34,157 bases of DNA, taken from contig JAOUMR010000030.1 in NCBI GenBank assembly GCA_029881435.1, forward strand, positions 1 to 34,157, written 5' to 3'. The notes under the pieces are model-generated. The model saw only the letters and a list, made by a program, of their open reading frames with translations. It did no database searches and was not told where the DNA came from. Shown here one piece after another: positions 1-8,231 of this stretch. The number at the start of each line of letters is the position of its first letter. Position 1 is the stretch's first letter. Source of the stretch: Nitrospira sp. GTDB taxonomy: Bacteria; Nitrospirota; Nitrospiria; Nitrospirales; Nitrospiraceae. Position numbers and translations under genes: made by a program.

Positions 1-37
1 ACCCAGGGCCATCAAGCGACGACCAAAACCGTACTCG

Positions 38-286
38 CTACTCACCAAACCACGCGCGATCGCCAGAGAGGACGCCCGTAAATATGGCCATCCCGCAAAG
101 CTTAAGTAAGTGCCATTCGGGTCGGATGGCTTTGTCTGACTCAATCACTCCATTCGGTTCAACCCACGCCACTTCATGGAGGCTTGTAAGTAGGCCAGAA
201 GACGCCCTAACGACATACTCCCCTTCTATGATGCGGGCGAAGTCGATGCGATGCGATGCTCTGGAATCTGTACGGCGGTTCTTGAC
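38..286 (-). other. open reading frame without a start codon; possible gene remnant
   Basis: Reading the minus strand, one frame stays open for about 83 codons between a TGA at 287-289 and a TAG at 38-40. It has no ATG; the only candidate start is an internal GTG near 170. The translation is protein-like, with several tryptophans and segments such as HEVAWVEPNGVIESDKAI and LLKLCGMAIFTGVLSGDRAW, but I do not recognise a family. It could be the decayed end of a gene that once lay antisense to the arsR upstream region, or chance openness. Nothing else in 1-288 is supportable: the plus-strand frame that runs from 84 into arsR does not look like coding sequence before residue 79. Confidence 0.2.
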
Positions 287-288
287 TC

Positions 289-304
289 ATCAATATTCGT
301 TGTT
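289..304 (+). promoter_or_regulatory. ArsR-type operator (imperfect) upstream of arsR
   Basis: The sequence is ATCAA, six bases, then TTGTT, ending 13 bases before the arsR start. It matches the perfect ATCAA-N6-TTGAT repeat in front of arsM at 13 of 16 positions. ArsR/SmtB repressors bind short A/T-rich inverted repeats of this kind near their own promoter, so autoregulation is the likely role. The two matched copies are seen directly; the function is inferred. Confidence 0.5.
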
Positions 305-317
305 ATATTTCTTGGTC

Positions 318-638
318 ATGGTTGCTGGTGCTCTCTCGACCAAGAAAGCTGTGGCGCTGTTTCACGCCCTATCGGACGAGACGCGCTTGGCGTTGCTCGA
401 CCGATTAAAAGATGGAGAACAGTGTGTCTGTGAACTGACGGATGCGATGAAAAGCGGCCAGTCGCGTCTGTCCTTTCACCTCAAGGTGCTCAAGGATGCC
501 GGCCTGGTCGAGGATCGCCGTGATGGGCGGTGGATGTATTATTCGCTGCGTACTCAGGCCATCGAAGAGCTGGAAGACCTAGTGGATTTTCTCAAGAAGG
601 CGGCGAAGGCGGCAAGTTTAGCGCGACGTTGTTGCTGA
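318..638 (+). CDS. arsR: ArsR/SmtB-family metalloregulatory repressor
   Basis: This 106-aa winged-helix repressor would hold the cassette off until arsenite binds and releases it from DNA. The recognisable fold starts at the ATG at 318: FHALSDETRLALLDRL is the family's N-terminal helix pair, GEQCVCELTDAM carries the Cys-Val-Cys arsenic site of classical ArsR, and SRLSFHLKVLKDAGLVEDRR is the recognition helix and wing. The protein ends in Cys-Cys, which could supply a further thiolate. The frame is open upstream to 84, but those residues do not resemble the family and 106 aa is a normal length, so 318 is preferred. The gene sits directly before arsM with matching operator-like repeats in front of both, so they probably form an arsenite-induced unit. 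Confidence 0.9.
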   Translation: MVAGALSTKKAVALFHALSDETRLALLDRLKDGEQCVCELTDAMKSGQSRLSFHLKVLKDAGLVEDRRDGRWMYYSLRTQAIEELEDLVDFLKKAAKAASLARRCC

Positions 639-654
639 TTTTTTGGTCTCATGT

Positions 655-670
655 ATCAATATTTCTTGAT
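655..670 (+). promoter_or_regulatory. ArsR-type operator (perfect inverted repeat) upstream of arsM
   Basis: ATCAA, six bases, TTGAT: a perfect 5-bp inverted repeat lying immediately before the AGGAGG ribosome-binding site (671-676) of arsM. A bound repressor would cover the ribosome-binding region of the DNA and block either a local promoter or elongation from arsR. The second copy, before arsR, strengthens the reading as a true operator. Confidence 0.55.
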
Positions 671-682
671 AGGAGGTGCGTC

Positions 683-1549
683 ATGAGCGAAGACCAGACT
701 CTAAAGGAAGAAATCAGGACCAGATACGGGCAAGCAGCTCTTCAAGCGCAACAGCAGGAACGGCGGTCATGTTGTGGAACCGGCACAGTGTTGGAGGCGG
801 GCAAGCTCGATCCTATCACCTCTGGTCTCTATGCGGATCAGGAAACCTCCACACTTCCCGAGGACGCGGTGCGTGCGTCGCTCGGCTGCGGCAATCCGAC
901 AGCGTTGGCGCAGATCGCCCCGGGCGAAACGGTGTTGGATCTGGGATCGGGCGGCGGTATCGATGTGCTGCTCTCCGCACGGCGGGTCGGACCGACCGGC
1001 AAGGTCTACGGCCTGGACATGACTGACGAGATGCTAGAGCTGGCGCGTGCCAATCAGGCCAAGGCCGGGGTGACGAACGTGGAATTCTTGAAGGGCGATA
1101 TCGAACACATTCCATTACCGGACAATTCTGTCGATCTCATCATCTCCAACTGCGTGATCAATCTATCACCGGACAAAGATTTGGTGTTGGCGGAAGCCTT
1201 CCGAGTGTTGAAGCCGGGAGGGCGTCTGGCTGTATCGGACATTGGCGTCCGAGGGGAGATGCCGGAAGAAATTCAACGCAGCATCGAGCTGTGGGCCGGG
1301 TGTGTTGCGGGCGCATTGGAGGAAGGAGATTATATCGCGAAGCTTGAGCGCGCGGGGTTTGAACGAGTCTCCATCGAGCCGACTCGAGTCTATACCGCCG
1401 CCGATGCTCGAGATCTCTTTGAGGGCACAGATATCGATCTCGATGCTCTCGCGCCGGTCGTCGATGGCAAGTTTATCAGCGGGTTCGTACGAGCAACCAA
1501 ACCGGAGGTGAGCCCGGCGGCCTGCTGCTCGGCCACGTGCTGTTCATGA
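683..1549 (+). CDS. arsM: arsenite S-adenosylmethionine methyltransferase
   Basis: ArsM transfers methyl groups from SAM to As(III), giving methylated and volatile arsenicals in the cytoplasm. The 288-aa product has the Rossmann methyltransferase signature [20 protein letters not shown], a SAM-pocket acidic turn (GLDMTDEML) and the later motif [12 protein letters not shown]. The Cys residues expected for arsenite coordination are present: a Cys-Cys pair in RRSCCGTG, one in SNCVINLSP and one in WAGCVAGAL. The C-terminus adds a Cys-rich end ([10 protein letters not shown]), common in ArsM proteins. The start at 683 is set by an AGGAGG box seven bases upstream; the longer open frame from 530 overlaps arsR and is not needed. 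Together with arsR this makes a minimal detoxification cassette; no efflux pump (arsB/acr3) or arsenate reductase (arsC) lies in the window. Confidence 0.93.
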   Translation: MSEDQTLKEEIRTRYGQAALQAQQQERRSCCGTGTVLEAGKLDPITSGLYADQETSTLPEDAVRASLGCGNPTALAQIAPGETVLDLGSGGGIDVLLSARRVGPTGKVYGLDMTDEMLELARANQAKAGVTNVEFLKGDIEHIPLPDNSVDLIISNCVINLSPDKDLVLAEAFRVLKPGGRLAVSDIGVRGEMPEEIQRSIELWAGCVAGALEEGDYIAKLERAGFERVSIEPTRVYTAADARDLFEGTDIDLDALAPVVDGKFISGFVRATKPEVSPAACCSATCCS

Positions 1550-1691
1550 AGCGGCTGCCAATCTGACGCATATTTCCACAGTGCGATTCTGATCGGCGGC
1601 GCTCAATGCGACAGTCCTTGCTCTCGACAAGACCTTCGACGAGACATCTCACGACTAACAGTCTGGAACACGACTTGCGAGGCTTTGCGAC

Positions 1692-2777
1692 ATGCCAACA
1701 ATAAGCAAGCAAGCGCTGGAAAGATATCTGCGCGCTCGGTTTGGTCCGGACGTTCAGCTATTGTCCCATGGGGTCATCGGTAAGGAGAGTTCCAAGGGGG
1801 AGCAGAAGCGTTATGGGTATGGTACGCCGGTCAAATTGACGTTCAAAAACGAGGGTAAAGTTCAGTCCGCCGTACTCGAAACGATGAAGCCAGGCCCGTT
1901 TGGGCACGAACATATGGCCGATCGCGCCCAGGCGATGTTATGGGACTACGAGTCCTATGGGCGCCTTCCTCGCCATGTGAAGTCTCTGGATGTGGGTGCA
2001 TTCGACGCCACGCAGAGGTTGTTTTCACTCGCGGAAGCCCGCGAGTTCTTTGTGCTGAATGAATGGACCGACGGGGTGAGCTACCATGTGGATCTTAAGC
2101 GGTTGGCGAAGGGTGGGGCGCTACGAAAGCTGGATCGCCAACGCACAGTGGCGTTGGCGCGTTACTTGGCACAGGTTCATGCAAAGAAACGACGGGATGC
2201 AGACCTCTACAAGCGTCGGTTGCGCGAATTGATCGGCCACGGGGAATGCATTATGGGACTAACCGACAGCTATCCCAAACGCTATGGCTTTATCACCGAG
2301 GATCTGCTGCGAGCAGTGGAGGAATCCTGCAACCGGTGGCGGTGGCGACTCCATGACAAGGCCTATCGGCTTTCCCAGGTGCACGGGGATTTTCATCCGT
2401 ACAATGTGCTGTTTCGGACTGGGACGGATTTTGCGGTGTTGGATCGGTCACGGGGTGAATGGGGCGAGCCGGCCGACGATCTCACCGGGATGACGATCAA
2501 CTATCTGCTCAACTCGCTGATCAGGTGGGGCAAGCTGCAAGGTTCCTTCGACGTGCTGTTCCGATTGTTTTGGGATACCTACCTGGAAGCCAGCGGCGAC
2601 AAGGAAGTGACGGAAACGGCTGCGCCGTTCTTCGCCTTCCGTGGCCTCGTCGTGGCTAGTCCGCTCTGGTATCCCAAGCTGTCGATGGATATCCGGCGCC
2701 GTCTCTTTTGCTTCATTGAGAATGTGCTGGATGTCCCGCGATTTGAGCCGGAGAGGGTAAACGCATACTGCGGATGA
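1692..2777 (+). CDS. APH-fold phosphotransferase of unknown substrate
   Basis: This 361-aa protein has the aminoglycoside phosphotransferase/choline-kinase fold. The catalytic loop is VHGDFHPYNVLF (His-Gly-Asp and the downstream Asn), followed by the metal-binding region VLDRSRGEWGEPADDLTG. The N-terminal part is less typical, and I cannot name a substrate; resistance to an aminoglycoside is not implied. Its stop overlaps the start of the next gene in an ATGA, so the two are probably translationally coupled. APH-like and P-loop kinase modules are also found fused in other bacteria, which supports a joint role in phosphorylating a small molecule. No strong ribosome-binding site is visible before 1692. 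Confidence 0.75.
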   Translation: MPTISKQALERYLRARFGPDVQLLSHGVIGKESSKGEQKRYGYGTPVKLTFKNEGKVQSAVLETMKPGPFGHEHMADRAQAMLWDYESYGRLPRHVKSLDVGAFDATQRLFSLAEAREFFVLNEWTDGVSYHVDLKRLAKGGALRKLDRQRTVALARYLAQVHAKKRRDADLYKRRLRELIGHGECIMGLTDSYPKRYGFITEDLLRAVEESCNRWRWRLHDKAYRLSQVHGDFHPYNVLFRTGTDFAVLDRSRGEWGEPADDLTGMTINYLLNSLIRWGKLQGSFDVLFRLFWDTYLEASGDKEVTETAAPFFAFRGLVVASPLWYPKLSMDIRRRLFCFIENVLDVPRFEPERVNAYCG

Positions 2778-3340
2778 CGATTCACGCCGTTTCACCAGCC
2801 TTCGCCGTCTGGCTCACCGGCCTGCCCGCCTCGGGAAAAAGCACCATTGTGGCGGCGCTGAAACCGCAACTCGAAGGTTTGGGCTGCGTGGTCGAGGTTC
2901 TGGAATCCGACGCGGTCAGACGGGTGCTCACGCCGACTCCCACCTATTCGCAAGAAGAGCGGGACCTCCTTTACCGGGCTCTAGCATTTATGGGTGCGAG
3001 GCTGGTGGCGCATGGCATAACCGTCATCTTCGATGCCACGGCCACCAAGCGTGCCTACAGGGACTTCGCTCGAAGCCTGATTCCAAAGTTCATCGAGGTA
3101 GCGGTGGAATGTCCGCTGGAACTCGCCATGCAGCGTGACTACAAAGGGACCTATCAACGGGGCCAGCGCGGCGAATCGTCGACGGTTCCGGGCTTGCAAG
3201 AACCCTACGAAGCACCCCTGAACCCAGAGGTGAGGATCGAGACAAGGAAGCTCTCTGCGAAAGACGCAGCAGGGAAGGTGCTGGAAGTTGTGAGGGAGAA
3301 ATTCAAGGCCGATACGACTCCTGGGCGGTTTCTCGCGTGA
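2774..3340 (+). CDS. cysC: adenylylsulfate kinase-like P-loop kinase
   Basis: APS kinase phosphorylates adenosine 5'-phosphosulfate to PAPS. The 188-aa sequence shows the family's Walker A at residues 16-24 (GLPASGKST), an acidic LESDAVRRVL where CysC has LDGDNVR, and the diagnostic C-terminal block: RDYKGTYQRGQRGE, then GLQEPYEAPLNPE. The N-terminal WLTG is also characteristic. It differs from classical CysC around residues 90-110 (FDATATKRAYRDFAR in place of the usual SPYR loop), so a related kinase substrate is possible. No sulfurylase (cysD/cysN/sat) lies nearby; the partner is the overlapping APH-like gene. It may serve that pathway rather than bulk sulfate assimilation. Confidence 0.72.
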   Translation: MTIHAVSPAFAVWLTGLPASGKSTIVAALKPQLEGLGCVVEVLESDAVRRVLTPTPTYSQEERDLLYRALAFMGARLVAHGITVIFDATATKRAYRDFARSLIPKFIEVAVECPLELAMQRDYKGTYQRGQRGESSTVPGLQEPYEAPLNPEVRIETRKLSAKDAAGKVLEVVREKFKADTTPGRFLA

Positions 3341-3409
3341 TGTCCGCAATGGACAAGGTGTACGCTGTGATCACCAGCAGCTGTAGGACTAGGCATCCTT
3401 CACTGTTGC

Positions 3410-3439
3410 TTGAGGAGGTCCTCCCCCTCCCTTTATAGT
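3410..3439 (+). promoter_or_regulatory. putative sigma-70-type promoter of the SNF2 gene
   Basis: TTGAGG (3410-3415), an 18-bp spacer and TATAGT (3434-3439) precede the ATG at 3448. Transcription would begin about at the start codon, giving a nearly leaderless message, which agrees with the lack of any ribosome-binding site before 3448. A short palindrome (GAGGAGGTCCTC) sits in the spacer. The match is modest. Confidence 0.3.
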
Positions 3440-3447
3440 GTGGCGCT

Positions 3448-6400
3448 ATGCGCAAGAAGTCTGTGTATCGCCGCAGAGAGGGGGGTGGTTCCCATTTGGA
3501 CGCGAAGGCTCGTCCCCTCACTCCTGCTCCTGCCTCGGCCGCCCTTCTTGCAACATTTCGTGCCCTCGCCGTCAACGATCTGTATTCGATGGCTCCTAAA
3601 CTGTCGGTGCTTAGGGGATATGACTATTACAGGCAGCATCGGCTTCAGCACTATGTCTGGAGTAAGGATGGCGCCACGCTCACAGCGCAGGTGCAGGGAA
3701 CCATCCTGTACGAGGTCGTCTTTTCTCTCGAGGACGAGTTTCTCTCTTCGTTTTGTGACTGTCCAGCTTGGGATTTCGATCGGCTGTGCAAACATGTTCT
3801 TTGCGCCTGCTTCGCCACCAAACATCTACTGTCGCCCGAGACGTTCCGATTGTCTGGTCGGCAACACGTCCACCTGGCTACGCTCCGAACCGAGTTACTC
3901 GGCGACGTCGCTGAGACTGGTTCGAGGAAGGGGACGGTTCCCTCGCGGAATGGGGACAGTCCCCATGAGGCGGGCTATGAAATCGTGATCGATGCCGCCC
4001 AACCACATCCGCAACTTGTGATCCACCGGAACGGTGTGCAACTCCCTGCAGGATGGGTTCCCACGTTGCCGTTCGAGCTGCGGTCACTCCTGAATCCGTC
4101 TTGGCTTTCGAGAGGGTACGGAGATGATCCCTTATTGCGCTATCTCCGCGTCTCCAAACGCCGATTCCCGATCGTGCTGAAAACCGGTCGGGAATCCGTT
4201 GTCCTTCAATGGGCCCCATCGGTCCTATGTCGGAGCAAGACGGAGATCGCGCTTGCCGGTGATGATGTCAAGATTCGCGCGGTCGGTGTAGCCGACGGAA
4301 CGGTGCTCGACCAGATCGTCCGTTTTCGCAGCTTCGTGGCCGATGTGAAGGGCCGTCGCTTGCTCTTCTTGGATGACGAAAGCGGTTGGGCCTCGTTTCG
4401 TGCGTTGCGCAACGGGTTCCGAGGTTGTAACGGCTCTGAATATGGTGGCGGGCCGGTCGGGACGCTGTGCGCGGTAACCTTGCCGGATAACCAGGGCTAT
4501 GGGCGATGGCAGGACATTCACCATAAGGCGGAATTCACCGTCTCGCGAGACGTGTTTCAATCCGCCCAGATCGACCTCATCCACAAGCAAGCGGACAAAA
4601 CCTTGCACGATCTGCTGTTGTGTGTGGATGGGAAAGAGGCGCCGATTCATTCTTCTGCACCCGTCTCGGCCGGTGAAGAGGTGTCGTATGCGTTGATTCT
4701 GGCACCTTTCTCCGACGAGGCCGGCGCGCCGACCGCCGCTTGGACGTTAGAGGCGCAATGCCGGCGCGGTGATGATCGGTTTGCTCCAAGCGCCTCAACC
4801 TTTTCATTCATCCAGGCATTCGAGCAGGGCCGCGCCGTGTCCGCCCCGTTGCGGGCGCAGAAACGCAAGGCCGTGCTCTACGATCTGTTCTTCGGATTGC
4901 TCACGGTTCGCGAGGCCAAGGAACGAGACCGCCGCATCAAGACGGCGCTGGACCAGACCGATTGGGCACGGAGCATCCGTCTTGAGGCCGCTCAATGGTT
5001 GAGAGACCGTCTGGCGGTGTATGCCGGTCAGGATGTGCGGCTACAGGTCGAAGGAGGGCAGTGGACATTGCAGGCGATCGACAAGTCCCATGAAGTCTTG
5101 CTGTATCGAACCCCATACGAGGTTTTCGGTCTAGACGCGTTTCGCGGCATGCCCTCATACGATGCCATGATGATCGACACTCGTCTGCTGTTCCAACGAT
5201 TGCCGGATCTTTTGGATAAGCTGACGGCGGCCGGGATCGCATTGCTATACAAAGACACGCCGCTCCGGCCCATTCGGTGGGACTGCTCCGTCCATGTTGG
5301 GCGCCAGGACCGAGAGGGGATCGGGATCGATTGGTTCGAGATCCGGCCGGAGATTCGCTGCGACGGGGTGCTGATTGAAGAGACGGAGTGGCGAGCGGCC
5401 ATTCAGCAGGGCGGAATGATCGACACTGGTCGCGGTCTGCGGGTCTTGGATGGTCAGACCCTGGAGCGGCTGCGTGCGATCATCGGCCTCACCGGTGATA
5501 CCCCGAAGGACCGGAAAGCCGCGCAGGTCGTGCGTGTGGCTCGGTTACAGATCCTCGATTGGCTGGTGTTGCGCGAGCAAGGCATCCCCGTGTCGCTGCC
5601 AGCCGAGGACGAGGCGGTGTTGGCGCGCTTGCTGGGATTTGAGCAGATCGAGAAGCCGCCGTTGCCAACGGCCCTCCAGGCGATCTTGCGCCCCTACCAG
5701 CGGGACGGCTACGCCTGGTTGGCGTTTCTCTACGAGCATCGATTCGGTGCCTGTTTGGCGGACGATATGGGATTGGGTAAAACCGTCCAAACCGTCTGCC
5801 TGCTGGCCGCCATCAAGGAGGGACGCATCAAGATGGCTCGCGGAGTGAAGGGCCCTCATCTGGTCGTCGTGCCGACGAGTCTGCTCTTCAACTGGGAACA
5901 GGAGCTGGCGCGCTTCGCGCCCGGTTTGAAGGTCCATGCCTATAGTGGAAGTGAGCGGACCTTCCACGCCAAGGACGGCGAGGTGGTGCTCACAACCTAT
6001 GGGCTGGTCCGCCGGGATATCGACACCTTGGAGCGGATGGCGTTTAACGTGATCGTGTTCGACGAAGCGCAAGCGGTGAAGAACATTCAGGCAGACACGA
6101 CAGGCGCAGTCCGCCGACTCCAGGGGCGCTTCAAGATTGCGCTGACCGGCACGCCGCTCGAAAACCATCTGGGCGAATATTTCTCCGTGATCGACCTGTG
6201 TGTGCCGGGACTCATGGGCGAGTACGATCGGTTCAAGACCGACCTAAAACGTGTTGCGGGTCGCACGCTCGATCAGGTGCTGCGCCGGACGCGGCCATTT
6301 ATTCTGCGTCGGACCAAGGCCGAGATCCTCCAAGAGCTGCCGCCGAAAATCGAGCACGAAGTGTTCCTCGAGTTGTCTGATCGCCAAAAGGCGCTCTACC

Positions 6401-7119
6401 AGCAGACCGTCGACCAGGTTCGCTCAACGATCGACGATGCCTATCGCACCAAGACCTCCGGACAGGCGCAGTTCATCGCGCTCACCGCCATTCTCAAACT
6501 GCGGCAAATCTGTCTTTCGCCCCGCCTCCTTACGAACCAAGCCGACGAGACCTCGCCCAAGCTCAGCTTCCTGGTGGAGCGGCTGCGCGTCTTGCGCGAC
6601 GAGGGGCACAGCGCCCTGGTGTTCTCGCAGTTCACCAGCTTTCTAGACCTCGTACAGGAAGCGTGCACTCGGCACGGGTTGCCATACCAGCGGTTGGACG
6701 GCTCCACGGCACAGGCTGCGCGCAAGGCCCGCGTGATGGCGTTTCAAACAGGTGAACAGCCCGGGGTCTTTCTCTTGAGTCTCAAGGCGGGAGGGCAGGG
6801 GCTGAATCTCACCAGAGCGAGCTATGTCTTTCATCTGGACCCCTGGTGGAATCCGGCGGTGGAGCGCCAGGCGTCGGATCGCGCGCATCGCATCGGGCAA
6901 CGGCAGACGGTCTCGATCGTGCGGATTCTCATGCGCCACAGCATTGAGGAGAAGATGATGGCGCTCAAACAACGGAAGCTTGAGTTGTACGATGCAGTCA
7001 TGGCCGGCGTGGTGCGAGGCTCCGGACAAGGTGTGCTGACGAAAGCCGACTTCGACTTCCTGCTCTCGCCGAGTGTCGGCAGATCGGAGCAGCTTCGGCA
7101 GCCACCAGCGAAATGGTGA
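3448..7119 (+). CDS. SWIM zinc-finger SNF2/Rad54-family DNA translocase
   Basis: This is a 1223-aa ATP-driven DNA translocase. The N-terminus holds a SWIM zinc finger (C103, C105, C114, H116 in CDCPAWDFDRLCKH). A long poorly conserved middle follows, then the SNF2 core: LADDMGLGKTVQ (Walker A, about residue 775), VFDEAQAVKN (motif II, about 872), ALTGTPLENH (III), LVFSQFTSFLD (IV), SLKAGGQGLNLT (V) and QASDRAHRIGQ (VI, about 1145). SWIM-SNF2 proteins in bacteria are linked to nucleic-acid remodelling and repair, but the exact role is not known. The length is normal for the type. Odd points are a start without a Shine-Dalgarno box and an in-frame REP-like palindrome pair encoding residues about 161-173. 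A later start (Met48, at 3589) cannot be excluded. Confidence 0.9.
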   Translation: MRKKSVYRRREGGGSHLDAKARPLTPAPASAALLATFRALAVNDLYSMAPKLSVLRGYDYYRQHRLQHYVWSKDGATLTAQVQGTILYEVVFSLEDEFLSSFCDCPAWDFDRLCKHVLCACFATKHLLSPETFRLSGRQHVHLATLRTELLGDVAETGSRKGTVPSRNGDSPHEAGYEIVIDAAQPHPQLVIHRNGVQLPAGWVPTLPFELRSLLNPSWLSRGYGDDPLLRYLRVSKRRFPIVLKTGRESVVLQWAPSVLCRSKTEIALAGDDVKIRAVGVADGTVLDQIVRFRSFVADVKGRRLLFLDDESGWASFRALRNGFRGCNGSEYGGGPVGTLCAVTLPDNQGYGRWQDIHHKAEFTVSRDVFQSAQIDLIHKQADKTLHDLLLCVDGKEAPIHSSAPVSAGEEVSYALILAPFSDEAGAPTAAWTLEAQCRRGDDRFAPSASTFSFIQAFEQGRAVSAPLRAQKRKAVLYDLFFGLLTVREAKERDRRIKTALDQTDWARSIRLEAAQWLRDRLAVYAGQDVRLQVEGGQWTLQAIDKSHEVLLYRTPYEVFGLDAFRGMPSYDAMMIDTRLLFQRLPDLLDKLTAAGIALLYKDTPLRPIRWDCSVHVGRQDREGIGIDWFEIRPEIRCDGVLIEETEWRAAIQQGGMIDTGRGLRVLDGQTLERLRAIIGLTGDTPKDRKAAQVVRVARLQILDWLVLREQGIPVSLPAEDEAVLARLLGFEQIEKPPLPTALQAILRPYQRDGYAWLAFLYEHRFGACLADDMGLGKTVQTVCLLAAIKEGRIKMARGVKGPHLVVVPTSLLFNWEQELARFAPGLKVHAYSGSERTFHAKDGEVVLTTYGLVRRDIDTLERMAFNVIVFDEAQAVKNIQADTTGAVRRLQGRFKIALTGTPLENHLGEYFSVIDLCVPGLMGEYDRFKTDLKRVAGRTLDQVLRRTRPFILRRTKAEILQELPPKIEHEVFLELSDRQKALYQQTVDQVRSTIDDAYRTKTSGQAQFIALTAILKLRQICLSPRLLTNQADETSPKLSFLVERLRVLRDEGHSALVFSQFTSFLDLVQEACTRHGLPYQRLDGSTAQAARKARVMAFQTGEQPGVFLLSLKAGGQGLNLTRASYVFHLDPWWNPAVERQASDRAHRIGQRQTVSIVRILMRHSIEEKMMALKQRKLELYDAVMAGVVRGSGQGVLTKADFDFLLSPSVGRSEQLRQPPAKW
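3930..3964. repeat. REP-like palindrome pair inside the SNF2 gene
   Basis: Two related GC-rich units lie nine bases apart: GGGGACGGTTCCC (3930-3942) and the perfect palindrome GGGGACAGTCCCC (3952-3964). Units of this form are typical of extragenic palindromes mobilised by Y1/REP-associated transposases, yet here they are in frame within a coding region, adding about a dozen residues (GTVPSRNGDSPH). A weaker cousin, GGGGGTGGTTCCC, lies near 3482-3494 in the same gene. No transposase gene is in the window. Confidence 0.5.
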
Positions 7120-7238
7120 GAGTCGAGCTTCCGGTTGCTTCGTTGCGGAATGACATCAGACGGAACTGATGGCCGATTGGGATCGCCTGCAAACAGGCCA
7201 CAAACCTTTGCCTATTGCTCCGTTGACGTAGAACGATC

Positions 7239-7536
7239 ATGAACTATCCTATTTATCAAGTACGAACTGTCGAGATCATCGAACCCTACACGCTGCGAGT
7301 GCGATTTACTGACGACACGGAGCAAGTCGTTTACCTCAAACCAGTTCTTGCAGGCGAACTCATATGGTCCGCTACTAGACCTTCAGCTGTTCGACCAAGT
7401 GGCTGTAGATCCAGAGGTGAAAACACTCGTTTGGCCGAACGGTGCTGACTTCGATCCTGCGACCTTACACGACTGGCCCGAGCACAAAGAGGCCTTTGCC
7501 GCTCGTGCCAGAGAATGGGAACGGGTATCTACCTAA
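7239..7536 (+). pseudogene. DUF2442-family gene interrupted by a one-base frameshift
   Basis: Two overlapping frames together make one DUF2442 protein of about 98 aa. The first (from ATG 7239) gives IYQVRTVEIIEPYTLRVRF and reads to LAGEL; the second continues YGPLLDLQLFDQVAVD and VWPNGADFDPATLHDWPEH, the family's C-terminal signature. Joining them needs removal of a single base, the A at 7362 (CTC-A-TAT), which restores GELYGPLLDL. Read without correction, the first frame stops at 69 aa. DUF2442 proteins often accompany DUF4160 genes in toxin-antitoxin-like pairs, but no partner is next to this copy. Either the gene is decaying or the base is a sequencing error. Confidence 0.75.
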
Positions 7537-7580
7537 CGAATCACTTCATCTCCCGTACGACACACTTCACGTCGTTCTTG

Positions 7581-8231
7581 TTATTCAACTCCTTTCAGAT
7601 ACCGCCGAAACCATTTCCCCGCATGTTCTGCCACCTGTTCCAGCGTACCGGGCTCTTCAAAGAGGTGCGTTGCCCCGGGGACGATGATCATTTTCTTCTC
7701 ACAGGTCAGCAACTCATATGCTGCCTGGTTCATCTCAATCACCGGTTCATCGTGGCCTCCGACGATCAACAAGGTCGGAGCGATGACCGATGGCAGATAT
7801 GGTTCTGCCAGGTCCGGTCGCCCTCCTCGTGACACCACAGCCTTGATGTTCGACGGTTCCCGTGCTGCAGCCTGCAAAGCCGCTCCGGCGCCGGTGCTGG
7901 CTCCGAAATAGCCGATCTTCAGGTGCTGTGTCTGAGACTCTTTCTCTAGCCAGCCTTTCGCCAGCAACAACCGATCCGCCAGCAGATCGATATCGAACAC
8001 TTTGCGCCGATCATCCGCTTCCACTTTGGTCAGCAAATCAAGCAGCAAAGTGGCCAGCCCATTCTGTTGCAGGTGGCGGGCGACGAAATTGTTACGCGGA
8101 CTCAAGCGACCGCTCCCGCTTCCATGTGCAAAGACAACCACGCCGCGTGGACCAGCCGGGAGGCCGAGGATTCCTTCCAGGACAAGTTCCCCTTTTGTGA
8201 TCCTGACGCTGTGCTCATGTTGCGGCGTCAT
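7581..8231 (-). CDS. dienelactone hydrolase-like alpha/beta hydrolase
   Basis: A 216-aa cytoplasmic alpha/beta hydrolase. The oxyanion-hole loop is FAHGSGSGRLSPRN (about residues 34-47), the nucleophile is Ser112 in GYFGASTGAGAAL, the acid is Asp161 in GGHDEPV and the base is His189 in GATHLFEEPG. This subtype is often found fused or adjacent to phosphoribosyltransferases, and here it ends an operon containing nicotinate phosphoribosyltransferase, which suggests a role tied to nucleotide or NAD metabolism rather than aromatic degradation. Its start overlaps the stop of the pentapeptide gene (ATGA). The substrate is unknown. It converges with the DUF2442 remnant across 44 bases with no clear terminator. 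Confidence 0.85.
   Translation of the reverse strand: MTPQHEHSVRITKGELVLEGILGLPAGPRGVVVFAHGSGSGRLSPRNNFVARHLQQNGLATLLLDLLTKVEADDRRKVFDIDLLADRLLLAKGWLEKESQTQHLKIGYFGASTGAGAALQAAAREPSNIKAVVSRGGRPDLAEPYLPSVIAPTLLIVGGHDEPVIEMNQAAYELLTCEKKMIIVPGATHLFEEPGTLEQVAEHAGKWFRRYLKGVE

Noticed and set aside
84-317. N-terminal extension of ArsR to 184 aa
   Set aside because: The added 78 residues are unlike the family and are low in protein-like pattern; ArsR of 106 aa is a normal length.
7184-7197. Hairpin GCCTG-CAAA-CAGGC after the SNF2 gene
   Set aside because: Only five pairs and no T-run; unlikely to be an intrinsic terminator.
7348-7380. Programmed ribosomal frameshift in the DUF2442 gene
   Set aside because: There is no slippery heptamer, stimulatory hairpin or internal Shine-Dalgarno; a simple extra base explains it.
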